From JAJEAD01 sp965221555 (GTDB lineage Bacteria > Pseudomonadota > Gammaproteobacteria > HK1), in NCBI GenBank assembly GCA_965221555.1, contig OZ244895.1, forward strand, positions 2,356,001 through 2,420,000: a DNA stretch of 64,000 nucleotides, read 5' to 3'. The position numbers were made by a program, and so were the translations under genes. The notes under the pieces were generated by a model, which was not told where the DNA came from, did not search any database, and saw only the letters and a program-made list of their open reading frames with translations. Positions 27,163 to 35,749 of this stretch are shown here, piece by piece (position 1 is the stretch's first letter; the number at the start of each line of letters is the position of its first letter).

Positions 27163-29517
27163 ATGGCACGAGCGCGAACGCGCGAACGTCGCGCGGCGCC
27201 GAGTCGCGGCAAATCCGCCCCCCGACGTTCCCGCCGGCGCGGGAGCCGCAAGAAACCGGCTCGGAGATTTCGCTCGCTGGTGCTGCGGGCGGCGGCGATG
27301 ATCGCATTGTCCGGCCTCGCCTATGTCGCGTGGGTCGATCTCGACATGCGCTCGAAGTTCGAAGGCAAGCGCTGGTCACTGCCCGCGCGCATCTACGCCC
27401 GTCCGCTGGAGCTCTATGCGGGGGCCAGGCTCGGGCCCGCGGACTTCGAGCGCGAACTCTCGCTCGCCGGCTACCATCGAAGCGACCACCCGCAACGCCC
27501 GGGAAGCTACCGCCGCGACGCCTCGCACTTTCGGGTCCTGACCCGTGAGTTTCGGTACTGGGATGGAACGCAAGCGCCGCGCACCCTGGAAGTGGGTTTC
27601 GAGGGTGGTCGGCTGGCCTCGTTGGGCGACGGAACCCGGCCGGTCGCCCTGGCCCGGCTCGATCCGGCCGAGATTGCGCGGATCTACCCCGCCCACCGGG
27701 AGGATCGGATTCTGGTGTCGCTCGAGGAAGTACCGCCCTTGCTCGTGCAAGGGCTGCTCGCAGTCGAAGATCGGGACTTCTTCTCCCACCATGGCCTCTC
27801 TGCGCGGGGCATCGCGCGGGCCTTGCTCGCCAACCTGCGCGCCGGCGCCGTCGTTCAGGGCGGCAGCACTCTGACCCAGCAGTTGGCGAAGAACTTCTTC
27901 CTCACACCGAAGCGGAGCCTCTGGCGCAAGGGCAACGAGGCGTTGCTGGCGCTGCTGCTGGAGGCGCGTTACGAGAAGCGGGAGATTCTGGAGGCGTACC
28001 TGAACGAAGTGTTTCTCGGGCAGCGGGGACGGCGCGCGATGCATGGATTCGGGCTCGCCGCCTGGTACTACTACCGGCGTCCCCTGGCCGAGCTCCGAAG
28101 CGAGGAGCTGGCCCTCCTGATCGGGCTCGTCAAGGGGCCCTCCTACTACAACCCGCACCGTCATCCGGAACGAGCCCGCGCCCGACGCGACATGGTGTTG
28201 GCCCTGATGGTGGAGCAGGGGGTGATGACCGGGTCGGAAGGACAGGCGGCCCGGTCGCGACCCCTGGGCGTGAGTCCGGCCTCGGGATCTTCGCGTTCGT
28301 CCTACCCCGCATTCGTCGACCTCGTGCGGCGTCAACTTAGACGCGATTACGATGGGGAGAGTCTTCGCAGCGAGGGCCTTCGCATTTTCACCACCCTCGA
28401 CCCGATGGTGCAGGCGTCCGCCGAGGGGGCGATGTCGGAGGAGATCGCCCGACTGGAATCGGCGAACGGCACGGGCGGTGCGGCGCGCCTGCAAGGGGCA
28501 CTCGCCGTCACCGCGACCGGTACGGGAGAGGTTCTGGCGCTCGTCGGCAGCCGCGATCCCGCGGACGTCGGGTTCAATCGCGCGCTCGACGCGGTGCGAC
28601 CGATCGGATCGCTCGCCAAACCGGCGGTGTACCTCGCGGCACTCGCCCATCCCGAGCGTTACACCTTGGCCAGTCCGGTGTCGGATGCGCCGGTACGCGT
28701 TGCGCACGAGGTGGGCGACGACTGGGTTCCGAGAAACTACGACGGGCGTTCGCACGGGCGAATCCCGCTCTACGAAGCCCTGGCCAGATCCTACAATCAG
28801 GCGACGGTGCGCATCGGCATGGACGTCGGAGTCGACGAAGTCGCCGATTATCTGCACCGGTTGGGAGTGAATCGACGTATCGGCGCCTACCCGTCAATCA
28901 TGCTGGGAGCCTTCGACCTGGCTCCCATCGAGGTGACGCAGATGTACCACACCCTGGCATCCGGCGGATTTCGGGTGCCTCTGCGAGCGATTCGGGAGGT
29001 GACCGATGCGCGTGGCAACAGGCTCTCGCGCTACGGCGTTTCGGTCTCCCGCGGCGTGGCGCCGGAGCTCAACTTTCTCATGGTCAATGCACTCGAGGCG
29101 GTGATGCGGGAAGGCACCGGGCGCACGGCTCTGCGCCGTCTGCCCGCGGAATTCGTGAGTGCGGGCAAGACCGGGACTACCGACGATCTGCGTGACAGCT
29201 GGTTCGCCGGATTTACCGGTGACCGGCTCGCGGTGGTGTGGCTGGGACATGACGACAACACTCCCGCCGGACTCACGGGGGCGCGAGGGGCGCTCTCGGT
29301 ATGGACCGATCTCATCCTGCGGCTCAACACGGCGTCGCTCGATGCGTCTCCGCCTCCGGGGATCGAATGGCACTGGGTCGATATCGAATCCGGGCATCGC
29401 ACCCCGGCCGGCTGTCCCGCCGCGCGCAAGCTGCCATTCGTCGCGGGCTCCGAGCCGGCGCCCGGCGCGTGCGCCGCGCGGGCGGCCGTGTCCGAACCCT
29501 CCAATGCCAATGGCTGA
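27163..29517 (+). CDS. mrcB: bifunctional penicillin-binding protein 1B
   Basis: This class A PBP polymerises and cross-links peptidoglycan. The 784 residues begin with a very basic cytoplasmic tail of about 36 residues, then one membrane helix (about 37-57) and a UB2H-like domain. The glycosyltransferase domain has its catalytic glutamate in EDRDFFSHHG (Glu 202) with GGSTLTQQLAKNFFL. The transpeptidase domain has SLAK (Ser 483), the SYN motif and KTGTTDD (Lys 669). The 149-base upstream region 27014-27162 is clearly A+T-richer than its surroundings and probably holds the promoter, though no strong -35/-10 pair stands out. A lipoprotein gene follows by ten bases. Confidence 0.96.
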   Translation: MARARTRERRAAPSRGKSAPRRSRRRGSRKKPARRFRSLVLRAAAMIALSGLAYVAWVDLDMRSKFEGKRWSLPARIYARPLELYAGARLGPADFERELSLAGYHRSDHPQRPGSYRRDASHFRVLTREFRYWDGTQAPRTLEVGFEGGRLASLGDGTRPVALARLDPAEIARIYPAHREDRILVSLEEVPPLLVQGLLAVEDRDFFSHHGLSARGIARALLANLRAGAVVQGGSTLTQQLAKNFFLTPKRSLWRKGNEALLALLLEARYEKREILEAYLNEVFLGQRGRRAMHGFGLAAWYYYRRPLAELRSEELALLIGLVKGPSYYNPHRHPERARARRDMVLALMVEQGVMTGSEGQAARSRPLGVSPASGSSRSSYPAFVDLVRRQLRRDYDGESLRSEGLRIFTTLDPMVQASAEGAMSEEIARLESANGTGGAARLQGALAVTATGTGEVLALVGSRDPADVGFNRALDAVRPIGSLAKPAVYLAALAHPERYTLASPVSDAPVRVAHEVGDDWVPRNYDGRSHGRIPLYEALARSYNQATVRIGMDVGVDEVADYLHRLGVNRRIGAYPSIMLGAFDLAPIEVTQMYHTLASGGFRVPLRAIREVTDARGNRLSRYGVSVSRGVAPELNFLMVNALEAVMREGTGRTALRRLPAEFVSAGKTGTTDDLRDSWFAGFTGDRLAVVWLGHDDNTPAGLTGARGALSVWTDLILRLNTASLDASPPPGIEWHWVDIESGHRTPAGCPAARKLPFVAGSEPAPGACAARAAVSEPSNANG

Positions 29518-29527
29518 GGGGGCCAGG

Positions 29528-30166
29528 ATGGAAGCGCGGCGCGGAACCCCGTCCTTGCTGGTCGCTATGCTCGCGCTCGTTCTCGCCGGGTGTGCGGGCC
29601 AGCTCGCCGCTCCCGTGGAGAGCCGCGTCGCCGGCGGGTCGAAAGGCGAGGCTGCGACCGGGAGTGAAGTGTCAGCCCTCGGCTCCGCAAGCGCCGGGCC
29701 CAAGCCCACAAAGCCCCTTGACCCGCTGCCCGCCCCGGTCTCCGTTTCCGCGGAGGGGGAGATCGACTCGTCCGGGACCCCCAGTGCGACAGAGGGAGGG
29801 GCGGAGAACGCGCAAGCCGCGCCCCGGCGCCTGGCCGCGCTCAATCCGGCCATCAGGGAACTGCTCGACGAGGCCAACCAGCACAGCGAGAAGGGCCGGC
29901 ACGATGGCGCCGCGGCCGCGCTGGAACGCGCTCTGCAGATCGAACCCCGGGATGCGGCGTTGTGGCACCGCCTCGCGAGAACCCGTCTCGACCAGGGCAG
30001 GATCGACCTTGCGGAAGCACTTGCCGCGAAGTCGAACAGTCTCGCGTTGGGAGACCCGAATCTCCAGGCGCAGAACTGGAGGGTCATTGCGAAAGTCCGC
30101 GAACAACAAGGCGACGCGTCCGGTGCGCAAGACGCGCTGGCGCGCGCCGCCCGACTCGTGCAATGA
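29528..30166 (+). CDS. TPR-containing lipoprotein
   Basis: The 212-residue protein starts with a lipoprotein signal peptide (basic MEARRG, hydrophobic core, lipobox LAGC with Cys about 22). A long low-complexity linker rich in Pro, Ser, Ala and Glu follows to about residue 105. The C-terminal half holds two to three TPR-like helices (LLDEANQHSEKGRHDGAAAA, ALQIEPRDAALWHRLA, then ARTRLDQGRIDLAEAL). It is encoded right behind PBP1b, so it may act as a periplasmic or outer-membrane partner of the synthase, in the way LpoB/LpoA activate class A PBPs. That role is inference from position, because no LpoB-specific motif is seen. Confidence 0.75.
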   Translation: MEARRGTPSLLVAMLALVLAGCAGQLAAPVESRVAGGSKGEAATGSEVSALGSASAGPKPTKPLDPLPAPVSVSAEGEIDSSGTPSATEGGAENAQAAPRRLAALNPAIRELLDEANQHSEKGRHDGAAAALERALQIEPRDAALWHRLARTRLDQGRIDLAEALAAKSNSLALGDPNLQAQNWRVIAKVREQQGDASGAQDALARAARLVQ

Positions 30167-30270
30167 GGTCGCAGCGCCTGCATTCCGGCCACGCGCCCTG
30201 CGTTGCGCCATGGCGGGCGAACTTTCGTTGAAACGCGCCTTCGGGCTCTGGTAGGATTCCCGCCTTCAGG

Positions 30271-30347
30271 TGCGGGGTGGAGCAGTCTGGCAGCTCGTCG
30301 GGCTCATAACCCGAAGGTCGCAGGTTCAAATCCTGCCCCCGCTACCA
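30271..30347 (+). tRNA. initiator tRNA-fMet (CAT)
   Basis: The 77-base tRNA has anticodon CAT in the loop CTCATAA, flanked by the three G-C pairs (TCGGG with CCCGA) that mark initiator tRNAs. It has an A11-T24 pair in the D-stem and an encoded CCA. Positions 1 and 72 are T and T, so the acceptor end stays unpaired as initiators require, but with a U-U mismatch in place of the usual C-A. Its place before rimP-nusA matches metY in enterobacteria. Confidence 0.96.
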
Positions 30348-30355
30348 CCGAAATC

Positions 30356-30390
30356 TGCCTGCCATGGACCACCGTGGCGGGCATTTTTTT
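30356..30390 (+). terminator. intrinsic terminator after tRNA-fMet
   Basis: TGCCTGCCA (30356-30364) pairs with TGGCGGGCA (30375-30383) across a ten-base loop, with one T-G wobble. Seven T follow at once (30384-30390). It sits nine bases after the tRNA CCA end and is a textbook terminator for the tRNA transcript. Confidence 0.85.
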
Positions 30391-30429
30391 GCCCACGCGA
30401 AGCCTGGGAGCCTCGTGACAACCGACTGA

Positions 30430-30546
30430 TCCGAAGATTTCACCGATTTTCGGCCCCTTCGGGCGCCAAGATGCGGTGATAGGGGGGCGTACGGGCCGAC
30501 CAGACACCAGTTGAAGACGGCGGGGGGGATTCGCTACACTTCGTGT
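30430..30546 (+). repeat. MITE-like intergenic repeat, partial or decayed copy C
   Basis: TTTCACCGATTTTCG at 30438-30452 is identical to the reverse complement of 32948-32962 in the intact element. The similarity continues inward: about 20 of 22 bases around the shared AAGATGC-GTGATAG segment, then an ACGG-CCGA region. The stretch ends near ACAC-TTC-GTGT (30536-30546), which resembles the hairpin apex of the intact copy. The outer end (30430-30437) is degenerate and no second inverted end was found, so this looks like a half copy. Confidence 0.6.
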
Positions 30547-30606
30547 TTGCCGGGCAAGCGCAGGGAATCAGAGAGTCCTGCCCCCGCTTCGAGTCTTGAG
30601 TATCGA

Positions 30607-30626
30607 CCCCCGGCAGGGGGTTTTTT
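30607..30626 (+). terminator. terminator-like hairpin in the rimP leader (first)
   Basis: CCCCC (30607-30611) and GGGGG (30616-30620) enclose the loop GGCA and are followed by six T (30621-30626). It lies about 90 bases before the rimP ATG. It could end readthrough from tRNA-fMet or act as an attenuator of the rimP-nusA-infB operon. Confidence 0.65.
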
Positions 30627-30679
30627 GTGGTAGGTCCGCTGCCGGCAGTCCGGGGAATCAGTGGGACCGATAGGGAAAG

Positions 30680-30702
30680 TGGGCCACGTGCCCATTTTTT
30701 TT
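30680..30702 (+). terminator. terminator-like hairpin directly before rimP (second)
   Basis: TGGGC (30680-30684) and GCCCA (30690-30694) enclose CACGT and are followed by eight T (30695-30702). The rimP ribosome-binding site GAAGGG follows six bases later. A terminator this close to the start codon suggests attenuation of the operon that encodes NusA, itself a termination factor; this is inference from position. Confidence 0.65.
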
Positions 30703-30716
30703 GTACTGAAGGGCAA

Positions 30717-31172
30717 ATGAACGAAAGCGCGCGACGGATGAAAGAGATGATCGAGCCGGCGGTGAACACGCTCGGCTACGAACTTCTCGGGGTGGAGTGC
30801 CACGCCGCCCCGCAACGGTCTCTGGTGCGCGTCTATATCGATTCCGAAGCCGGCATCGGCGTCGAAGACTGCGAACGGGTCAGCTACCAGGTGAGTGGAA
30901 TCCTCGATGTGGAGGATCCGATCGCCGGGGCCTACGACCTGGAGGTGTCGTCGCCGGGCCTGGACCGGCCGCTGTTCGAGCCCCGGCACTTCGCCCGTTA
31001 TCGGGGCTCCAAGGTGAGGATACGCCTCGATTGGCCCCTCGACGGCCGCAGGAATTTCCGGGGCATCCTTCAGGGCTACCGGGACGGAAACATACTCATT
31101 GACGTGGACGGGGCCGAACACGTGCTGCCTTTCAGTCGGATCGGCGCCGCCCGGCTCGTCCCGGATGCGTGA
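30717..31172 (+). CDS. rimP: ribosome maturation factor RimP
   Basis: RimP is needed for 30S subunit maturation. The 151-residue protein starts MNESARRMKEMIEPAVNTLG at an ATG preceded by GAAGGG; the frame is open further upstream but only across the leader hairpins. Family landmarks are GYELLGVECHAAP, LVRVYIDSEAGIGVEDCERV and DLEVSSPGLDRPLFEPRHFA. It heads the rimP-nusA-infB-rbfA-truB-rpsO-pnp unit. Confidence 0.95.
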   Translation: MNESARRMKEMIEPAVNTLGYELLGVECHAAPQRSLVRVYIDSEAGIGVEDCERVSYQVSGILDVEDPIAGAYDLEVSSPGLDRPLFEPRHFARYRGSKVRIRLDWPLDGRRNFRGILQGYRDGNILIDVDGAEHVLPFSRIGAARLVPDA

Positions 31173-31207
31173 TTGCGAGCCCCCCACCCGAGAGGTTCGA
31201 GAAAAAG

Positions 31208-32794
31208 ATGAGTAAAGAGATTCTCATGATGGTCGAGGCGATGTCCAACGAGAAGGGCGTTGCCCCCGAAATCATCTTCGATGCCATCGAGTCCGCACTT
31301 GCGAGCGCGACCCGCAAGCGCCATGGCGAGAATCTGGACGTTCGGGTCGCGATCGACCGCCGCAGCGGGGAGTACGAAACCTTTCGGCGCTGGAGGGTGG
31401 TCACCGAGGATGACGTGGTCTTCGATCCGGCTCTGCTCCCGGAGACGGAGGAGGACGAGGAGTTGACGGCGGAAGAAAACGGAGAAGATACGGGTCCGCA
31501 TCTCTTCACCCCCGAGCGCGAGATAATGTTGAGCGATGCCCTGACGAGCCAGCCGGACATCGCGGCCGGCGACTATGTCGAGGAGCCCATGGAGTCGGCG
31601 GTGTTCGGCCGCATCGCCGCTCAGGCCGCCAAGCAGGTCATCGTGCAGAAGGTGCGCGAAGCGGAGCGCGCTCAGATCATCGACGCCTACGAGGGCAGGG
31701 TGGGAGAACTCGTCTCGGGCGTCGTCAAGCGCAATGATCGCAGCGGGGTGATCATCGACCTCGGCGCCAATGCGGAGGCTCTGATCCCACGTGAAGAGCT
31801 GATTCCACGGGAGATCACGCGCCCGGGAGATCGCATCCGCGGCTATCTGAAGGAAGTGAGTGCCGAGGTAAGGGGGCCGCAACTCTTCGTCAGTCGCAAC
31901 TGCTCCGAGCTGATGCAGGCCCTGTTCACCCTCGAGGTGCCGGAAATCGGGGAAGGGCTCATCCAGATCATGGGGTGCGCCCGGGACCCCGGCTCACGCG
32001 CGAAGCTCGGAGTCCGCTCCCGGGTGCCGCGCATCGACCCCGTCGGGGCCTGCGTGGGCATGCGGGGCTCTCGGGTGCAGGCGGTCTCCAACGAACTTGC
32101 GGGCGAACGCGTGGACATCATCCCGTGGGACGAGAATCCGGCCCAATACGTGATAAACGCGATGTCGCCCGCCGAAGTCGTGTCGATCGTCGTCGATGAA
32201 GAGGCACGGTCCATGGACGTGGCGGTGCACGAGGAGCAATTGTCGCAGGCGATCGGCCGAGGTGGTCAGAACGTGCGACTGGCGAGCCAGCTCACGGGAT
32301 GGGATCTCAACGTGATGACGGAGACCCAGGCCGACGAGAAGAACGAAGCGGAGGCGGGGCGTACTCTGGCATTGTTCATGGAGCAGCTCGATGTCGACGA
32401 GGAAGTCGGCACGATCCTCATCCAGGAAGGGTTCACCAACCTCGAAGAGGTTGCGTATGTGCCCGAGGGCGAGATGCTGGCGATCGAGGAGTTCGACGAA
32501 GAGATCGTGAATGAGCTGCGTTCCCGTGCTCGCGATGTCCTCCTCACCCGCGAGATTGCGATCGAGGAGGGCTTGAGCGACGCGGACCCGGCCGAAGACC
32601 TGCTGGCCCTCGATGGGATGGACACCGCGCTCGCCGTGCTGCTGGCGCGTCACGGGGTCGTCACCCGGGAGGATCTCGCCGAGCAGGCGATAGACGATCT
32701 GCTGGATGTCACCGATCTGGACGCCGCGCGGGCCGGAGAGCTCATCATGGAAGCGCGGGCGGTCTGGTTCGAAAGCGAGGACGGTGAGGGCTAA
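31208..32794 (+). CDS. nusA: transcription termination/antitermination factor NusA
   Basis: NusA binds RNA polymerase and nascent RNA to control pausing, termination and antitermination. The 528 residues show the N-terminal polymerase-binding domain, S1 (GVVKRNDRSGVIIDLGANAE), KH1 (ARDPGSRAKLGVRS, DPVGACVGMRGSRVQAV), KH2 (AIGRGGQNVRLASQLTGW) and two C-terminal acidic repeats as in E. coli. About 30 extra, strongly acidic residues (around 84-113, including ETEEDEELTAEENGED) interrupt the N-terminal domain compared with E. coli. The ATG at 31208 begins MSKEILMMVEAMSNEKG. The TAA stop is part of a CTAA that is duplicated on the far side of the adjoining palindromic repeat. Confidence 0.96.
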   Translation: MSKEILMMVEAMSNEKGVAPEIIFDAIESALASATRKRHGENLDVRVAIDRRSGEYETFRRWRVVTEDDVVFDPALLPETEEDEELTAEENGEDTGPHLFTPEREIMLSDALTSQPDIAAGDYVEEPMESAVFGRIAAQAAKQVIVQKVREAERAQIIDAYEGRVGELVSGVVKRNDRSGVIIDLGANAEALIPREELIPREITRPGDRIRGYLKEVSAEVRGPQLFVSRNCSELMQALFTLEVPEIGEGLIQIMGCARDPGSRAKLGVRSRVPRIDPVGACVGMRGSRVQAVSNELAGERVDIIPWDENPAQYVINAMSPAEVVSIVVDEEARSMDVAVHEEQLSQAIGRGGQNVRLASQLTGWDLNVMTETQADEKNEAEAGRTLALFMEQLDVDEEVGTILIQEGFTNLEEVAYVPEGEMLAIEEFDEEIVNELRSRARDVLLTREIAIEEGLSDADPAEDLLALDGMDTALAVLLARHGVVTREDLAEQAIDDLLDVTDLDAARAGELIMEARAVWFESEDGEG

Positions 32795-32970
32795 CCCGGA
32801 TGATTCACCGATTTCCTACTGCGGACGCCAATATGCTCGTGAAAGCGGGCCGTACTCCCTCAAGCCGCAACGACTTCGTGTCGGCTACGCCTACAGCGTC
32901 TTTCGGTCCGTGCTTCCTGCTATCACGGCATCTTGACGCCCTCGCTACGAAAATCGGTGAAACATCCGGG
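32795..32970 (+). mobile_element. MITE-like palindromic element A between nusA and infB
   Basis: The element begins CCCGGATGATTCACCGATTT and ends with the near-exact inverse; the 22-bp ends differ at two positions. CTAA occurs immediately outside both ends (32791-32794 and 32971-32974), as a four-base target duplication. The left CTAA contains the nusA stop. The arms continue to pair imperfectly inward to an apex CGAC-TTCGT-GTCG (32871-32883), so the whole unit can fold into one long hairpin. It has no plausible gene. The features fit a non-autonomous transposon remnant; a CTAA duplication would suit an IS5-type (YTAR) or another 4-bp-duplicating family, but the parent element is not in the window. 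The rest of the gap, 32975-33100, shows nothing clear apart from the infB ribosome-binding site. Confidence 0.75.
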
Positions 32971-33100
32971 CTAAGGGGGGTGAGCGTCACTCGGCGTGTG
33001 GGGGTGAGCGCGCGGCGCACCGTCGGCGCGGGGCTGGTGTACGGGCGGATCGATAGCGAAGCAGGGGATGAGCACGTAACGCTTAGCGGGGGAGGCGCCA

Positions 33101-35740
33101 ATGGCTGAGACGACCGTAAGAGATCTGGCGGAGGTGTTCGGCATCCCCGTCGACAGGCTGCTGGGGCGCATGACGGAGTCTGGTCTCCCACATGACCAGG
33201 CCGACCAGCACATCAACGACGCAGACAAGGAACAGCTTCTGTCGCATCTGCGGCGTCTGCACGGAAAGGGAGACGGCGAGAGCGCGGCTTCCCGGAAGAT
33301 AAGCCTGAAGCGCCGTTCGGTCCGGGAGCTCAAGATCGCTTCTCCCGCGGGCCGGCGAAAGACGGTCACGGTCGAAGTGCGCAGGCGACGGATGTTCGCC
33401 CACCCACCCGGCGCCGATGCCGGTAGGGCCGGAGAGCCTGACGAGCCCGCGGTGGAGAGCGAGGCCGAACGCATGGCCGCGGCAAAGAGGGCGCTTCAGG
33501 AGGAGGCCAAGCGCCGACAGCAGGAGCTCGACGAGGCCCTGCGTGCGGAAGACCTGCTGCGCGAGGGACAGGAACGGCAGCGCCGAGAGCAGGAGGAGGC
33601 CAACCGCAAGGCCAACGCCGAGCGGGCGGCGGCCGAGGCTCTGGCGGCGGCGCAGGCCGCCGAAGCGGCCGAGGCGGCACGCGAGGCGGACGCGATGCAG
33701 CAAGCGGAGGCGGTCGCCGAGGAGCCACCCAAGAAGACGACAAAGGAGGCTCCGGAGGCCGATATCGGGCAAAAGGTCGCCGCCGATCAAGCCGCGGCGG
33801 CGCGTCGCAGCGAAGGTCGCAAGTCGGAGCGATCCAAGCGCGCGGACCGGGAGCGATCCCGGGCGCGGCGTACCGAGCTTCACGTGGCATCGGACAAGAG
33901 TGGGCGCCGGCGCAAGAAACCCAAAGCGCGCCCGGTCCTTCGCCCATCGACCCCCAAGCACGGATTCGAGATGCCCACCGCTCCGATGGTGCGAGAGGTG
34001 GCCATCGGCGAGACCATCCCGGTGGGAGAGCTCGCCCAGCGCATGAGCATCAAGGCGGGAGACCTCATCAAGGCGATGATGAACATGGGCACCATGGCCA
34101 CCATCAACCAGGTGCTAGACCAGGAGACCGCGGCGATCATCGTCGAGGAGCTTGGTCACCGGGTGAAGCTGCTCAAGGAAGAGTCGGTGGAAGACGAGCT
34201 CCACGTGGATGGAGACACGCAGTTGAAGCAACTGCCCCGCTCGCCGGTGGTCACGGTGATGGGGCATGTCGATCACGGAAAGACCTCGTTGCTGGACTAC
34301 ATCCGGCGTTCCCGGGTCGCGGCGGGGGAAGTCGGCGGCATCACCCAGCACATCGGCGCCTATCGCGCATCGACCTCCCGGGGAGACATCACCTTTCTGG
34401 ACACTCCGGGGCACGCGGCGTTTACCGCGATGCGTGCGCGTGGGGTGCAGGCCACGGACATCGTGGTCCTGGTGGTGGCGGCCGATGACGGCGTCATGCC
34501 GCAGACCGTGGAGGCGGTGACTCATGCCAAGGCGGCCGGCGTGCCCATCGTCGTGGCGGTGAACAAGATAGACCTCGAACAGACGAATCCGGAACGGGTT
34601 CGCCAGGAGCTCGCCAACCACGAGGTCATTCCGGAAGAGTGGGGCGGGGACACCATGTTCGTCGACGTGTCGGCGACCACGGGGCAGGGGATCGACAACC
34701 TGCTGGAGGCGATAAGTCTGCAGTCCGAGGTGCTCGAACTCTCCGCTCCGGCCGAGGGAGCGGCGAAGGGTGTCGTGATCGAATCGCGCATCGACCGCGG
34801 CCGCGGCGCGGTGGCCACCGTTCTGGTGCGCTCGGGGCTGCTGTCGAAGGGCGACATCATGCTCGCGGGCGAGGAGTTCGGTCGAGTCCGCATGCTCTAC
34901 GACCACACCGGCGCGGAGGTGGGCCAGGCCGGGCCTTCCACTTCGGTGGAGGTGCTGGGACTTTCCGCTCCTCCCAACGCCGGGGACGAGGCGGTGGTCG
35001 TGCCGAGTGAGCGTCAGGCCCGGGAGGTCGCGAGCTACCGGCACGGCAAGCACCGCGAGATAAGGCTCGCACAGCAGCGCGGCGCCTCCCTCGACAACGT
35101 GTTCGAGCAGATGACGGGAGGCGAGACCAGCGCCCTGAACATCGTGGTCAAGGCGGACGTGCAGGGATCGGCGGAGGCCTTGCGCGACGCGCTCACCGGG
35201 TTGTCGGGAGACGAGGTGCAGGTCAAGGTGGTATCGAGCGCCACCGGCGGGATCAGCGAGACGGACGTCAATCTCGCGATCGCATCGAAGGCGATCATCG
35301 TCGGATTCAATGTCAGGGCCGATGCGTCCGCACGCCGCCTGATCGAGGCGGAGTCGGTCGACGTGCACTACTTCAGCATCATCTATGAGGTGATCGATGT
35401 GGTGAAGCAGGCGATCGGCGGCATGCTGAAGCCAGAAGTCCGCGAGCAGATCGTGGGTATCGCCGAAGTGCGCGACGTATTCCGCTCCAAGCGCTTTGGC
35501 GATATCGCGGGATGCATGGTCAGCGAGGGTACGGTGCGGCGCAGCAATCCCATTCGGGTGCTGCGCGACAACGTCGTCATCTACGAAGGCGAGCTCGAAT
35601 CGCTGCGGCGCTTCAAGGATGATGTCAGCGAGGTCAAGTCCGGTACGGAGTGCGGCATCGGCGTGCGTCACTACAACGATGTGCGTCCCGGAGATCAGAT
35701 CGAGGTGTTCGAGCGGATTCAGGTAGAGCGCAGAGCCTGA
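33101..35740 (+). CDS. infB: translation initiation factor IF-2
   Basis: IF-2 is the GTPase that places initiator tRNA on the ribosome. The 879-residue protein has an N-terminal domain, a long charged Ala/Glu/Arg coiled linker (about residues 115-290), a second small domain and the GTPase core. The core motifs are GHVDHGKTS (from about residue 388), GGITQHIGAY, DTPGHAAF, NKID and SATTGQG. The C-terminal initiator-tRNA-binding domain includes GTECGIGVRHYNDVRPGD. A strong GGGGGAGG site lies five bases before the ATG. The gap to nusA holds the MITE-like element. Confidence 0.97.
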   Translation: MAETTVRDLAEVFGIPVDRLLGRMTESGLPHDQADQHINDADKEQLLSHLRRLHGKGDGESAASRKISLKRRSVRELKIASPAGRRKTVTVEVRRRRMFAHPPGADAGRAGEPDEPAVESEAERMAAAKRALQEEAKRRQQELDEALRAEDLLREGQERQRREQEEANRKANAERAAAEALAAAQAAEAAEAAREADAMQQAEAVAEEPPKKTTKEAPEADIGQKVAADQAAAARRSEGRKSERSKRADRERSRARRTELHVASDKSGRRRKKPKARPVLRPSTPKHGFEMPTAPMVREVAIGETIPVGELAQRMSIKAGDLIKAMMNMGTMATINQVLDQETAAIIVEELGHRVKLLKEESVEDELHVDGDTQLKQLPRSPVVTVMGHVDHGKTSLLDYIRRSRVAAGEVGGITQHIGAYRASTSRGDITFLDTPGHAAFTAMRARGVQATDIVVLVVAADDGVMPQTVEAVTHAKAAGVPIVVAVNKIDLEQTNPERVRQELANHEVIPEEWGGDTMFVDVSATTGQGIDNLLEAISLQSEVLELSAPAEGAAKGVVIESRIDRGRGAVATVLVRSGLLSKGDIMLAGEEFGRVRMLYDHTGAEVGQAGPSTSVEVLGLSAPPNAGDEAVVVPSERQAREVASYRHGKHREIRLAQQRGASLDNVFEQMTGGETSALNIVVKADVQGSAEALRDALTGLSGDEVQVKVVSSATGGISETDVNLAIASKAIIVGFNVRADASARRLIEAESVDVHYFSIIYEVIDVVKQAIGGMLKPEVREQIVGIAEVRDVFRSKRFGDIAGCMVSEGTVRRSNPIRVLRDNVVIYEGELESLRRFKDDVSEVKSGTECGIGVRHYNDVRPGDQIEVFERIQVERRA

Positions 35741-35749
35741 GTCGCTCCC

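Noticed and set aside
32800..33108. Short + ORF of 102 codons in the nusA-infB gap
   Set aside because: It spans the palindromic repeat and overlaps the infB start; no homology or proper ribosome-binding site.
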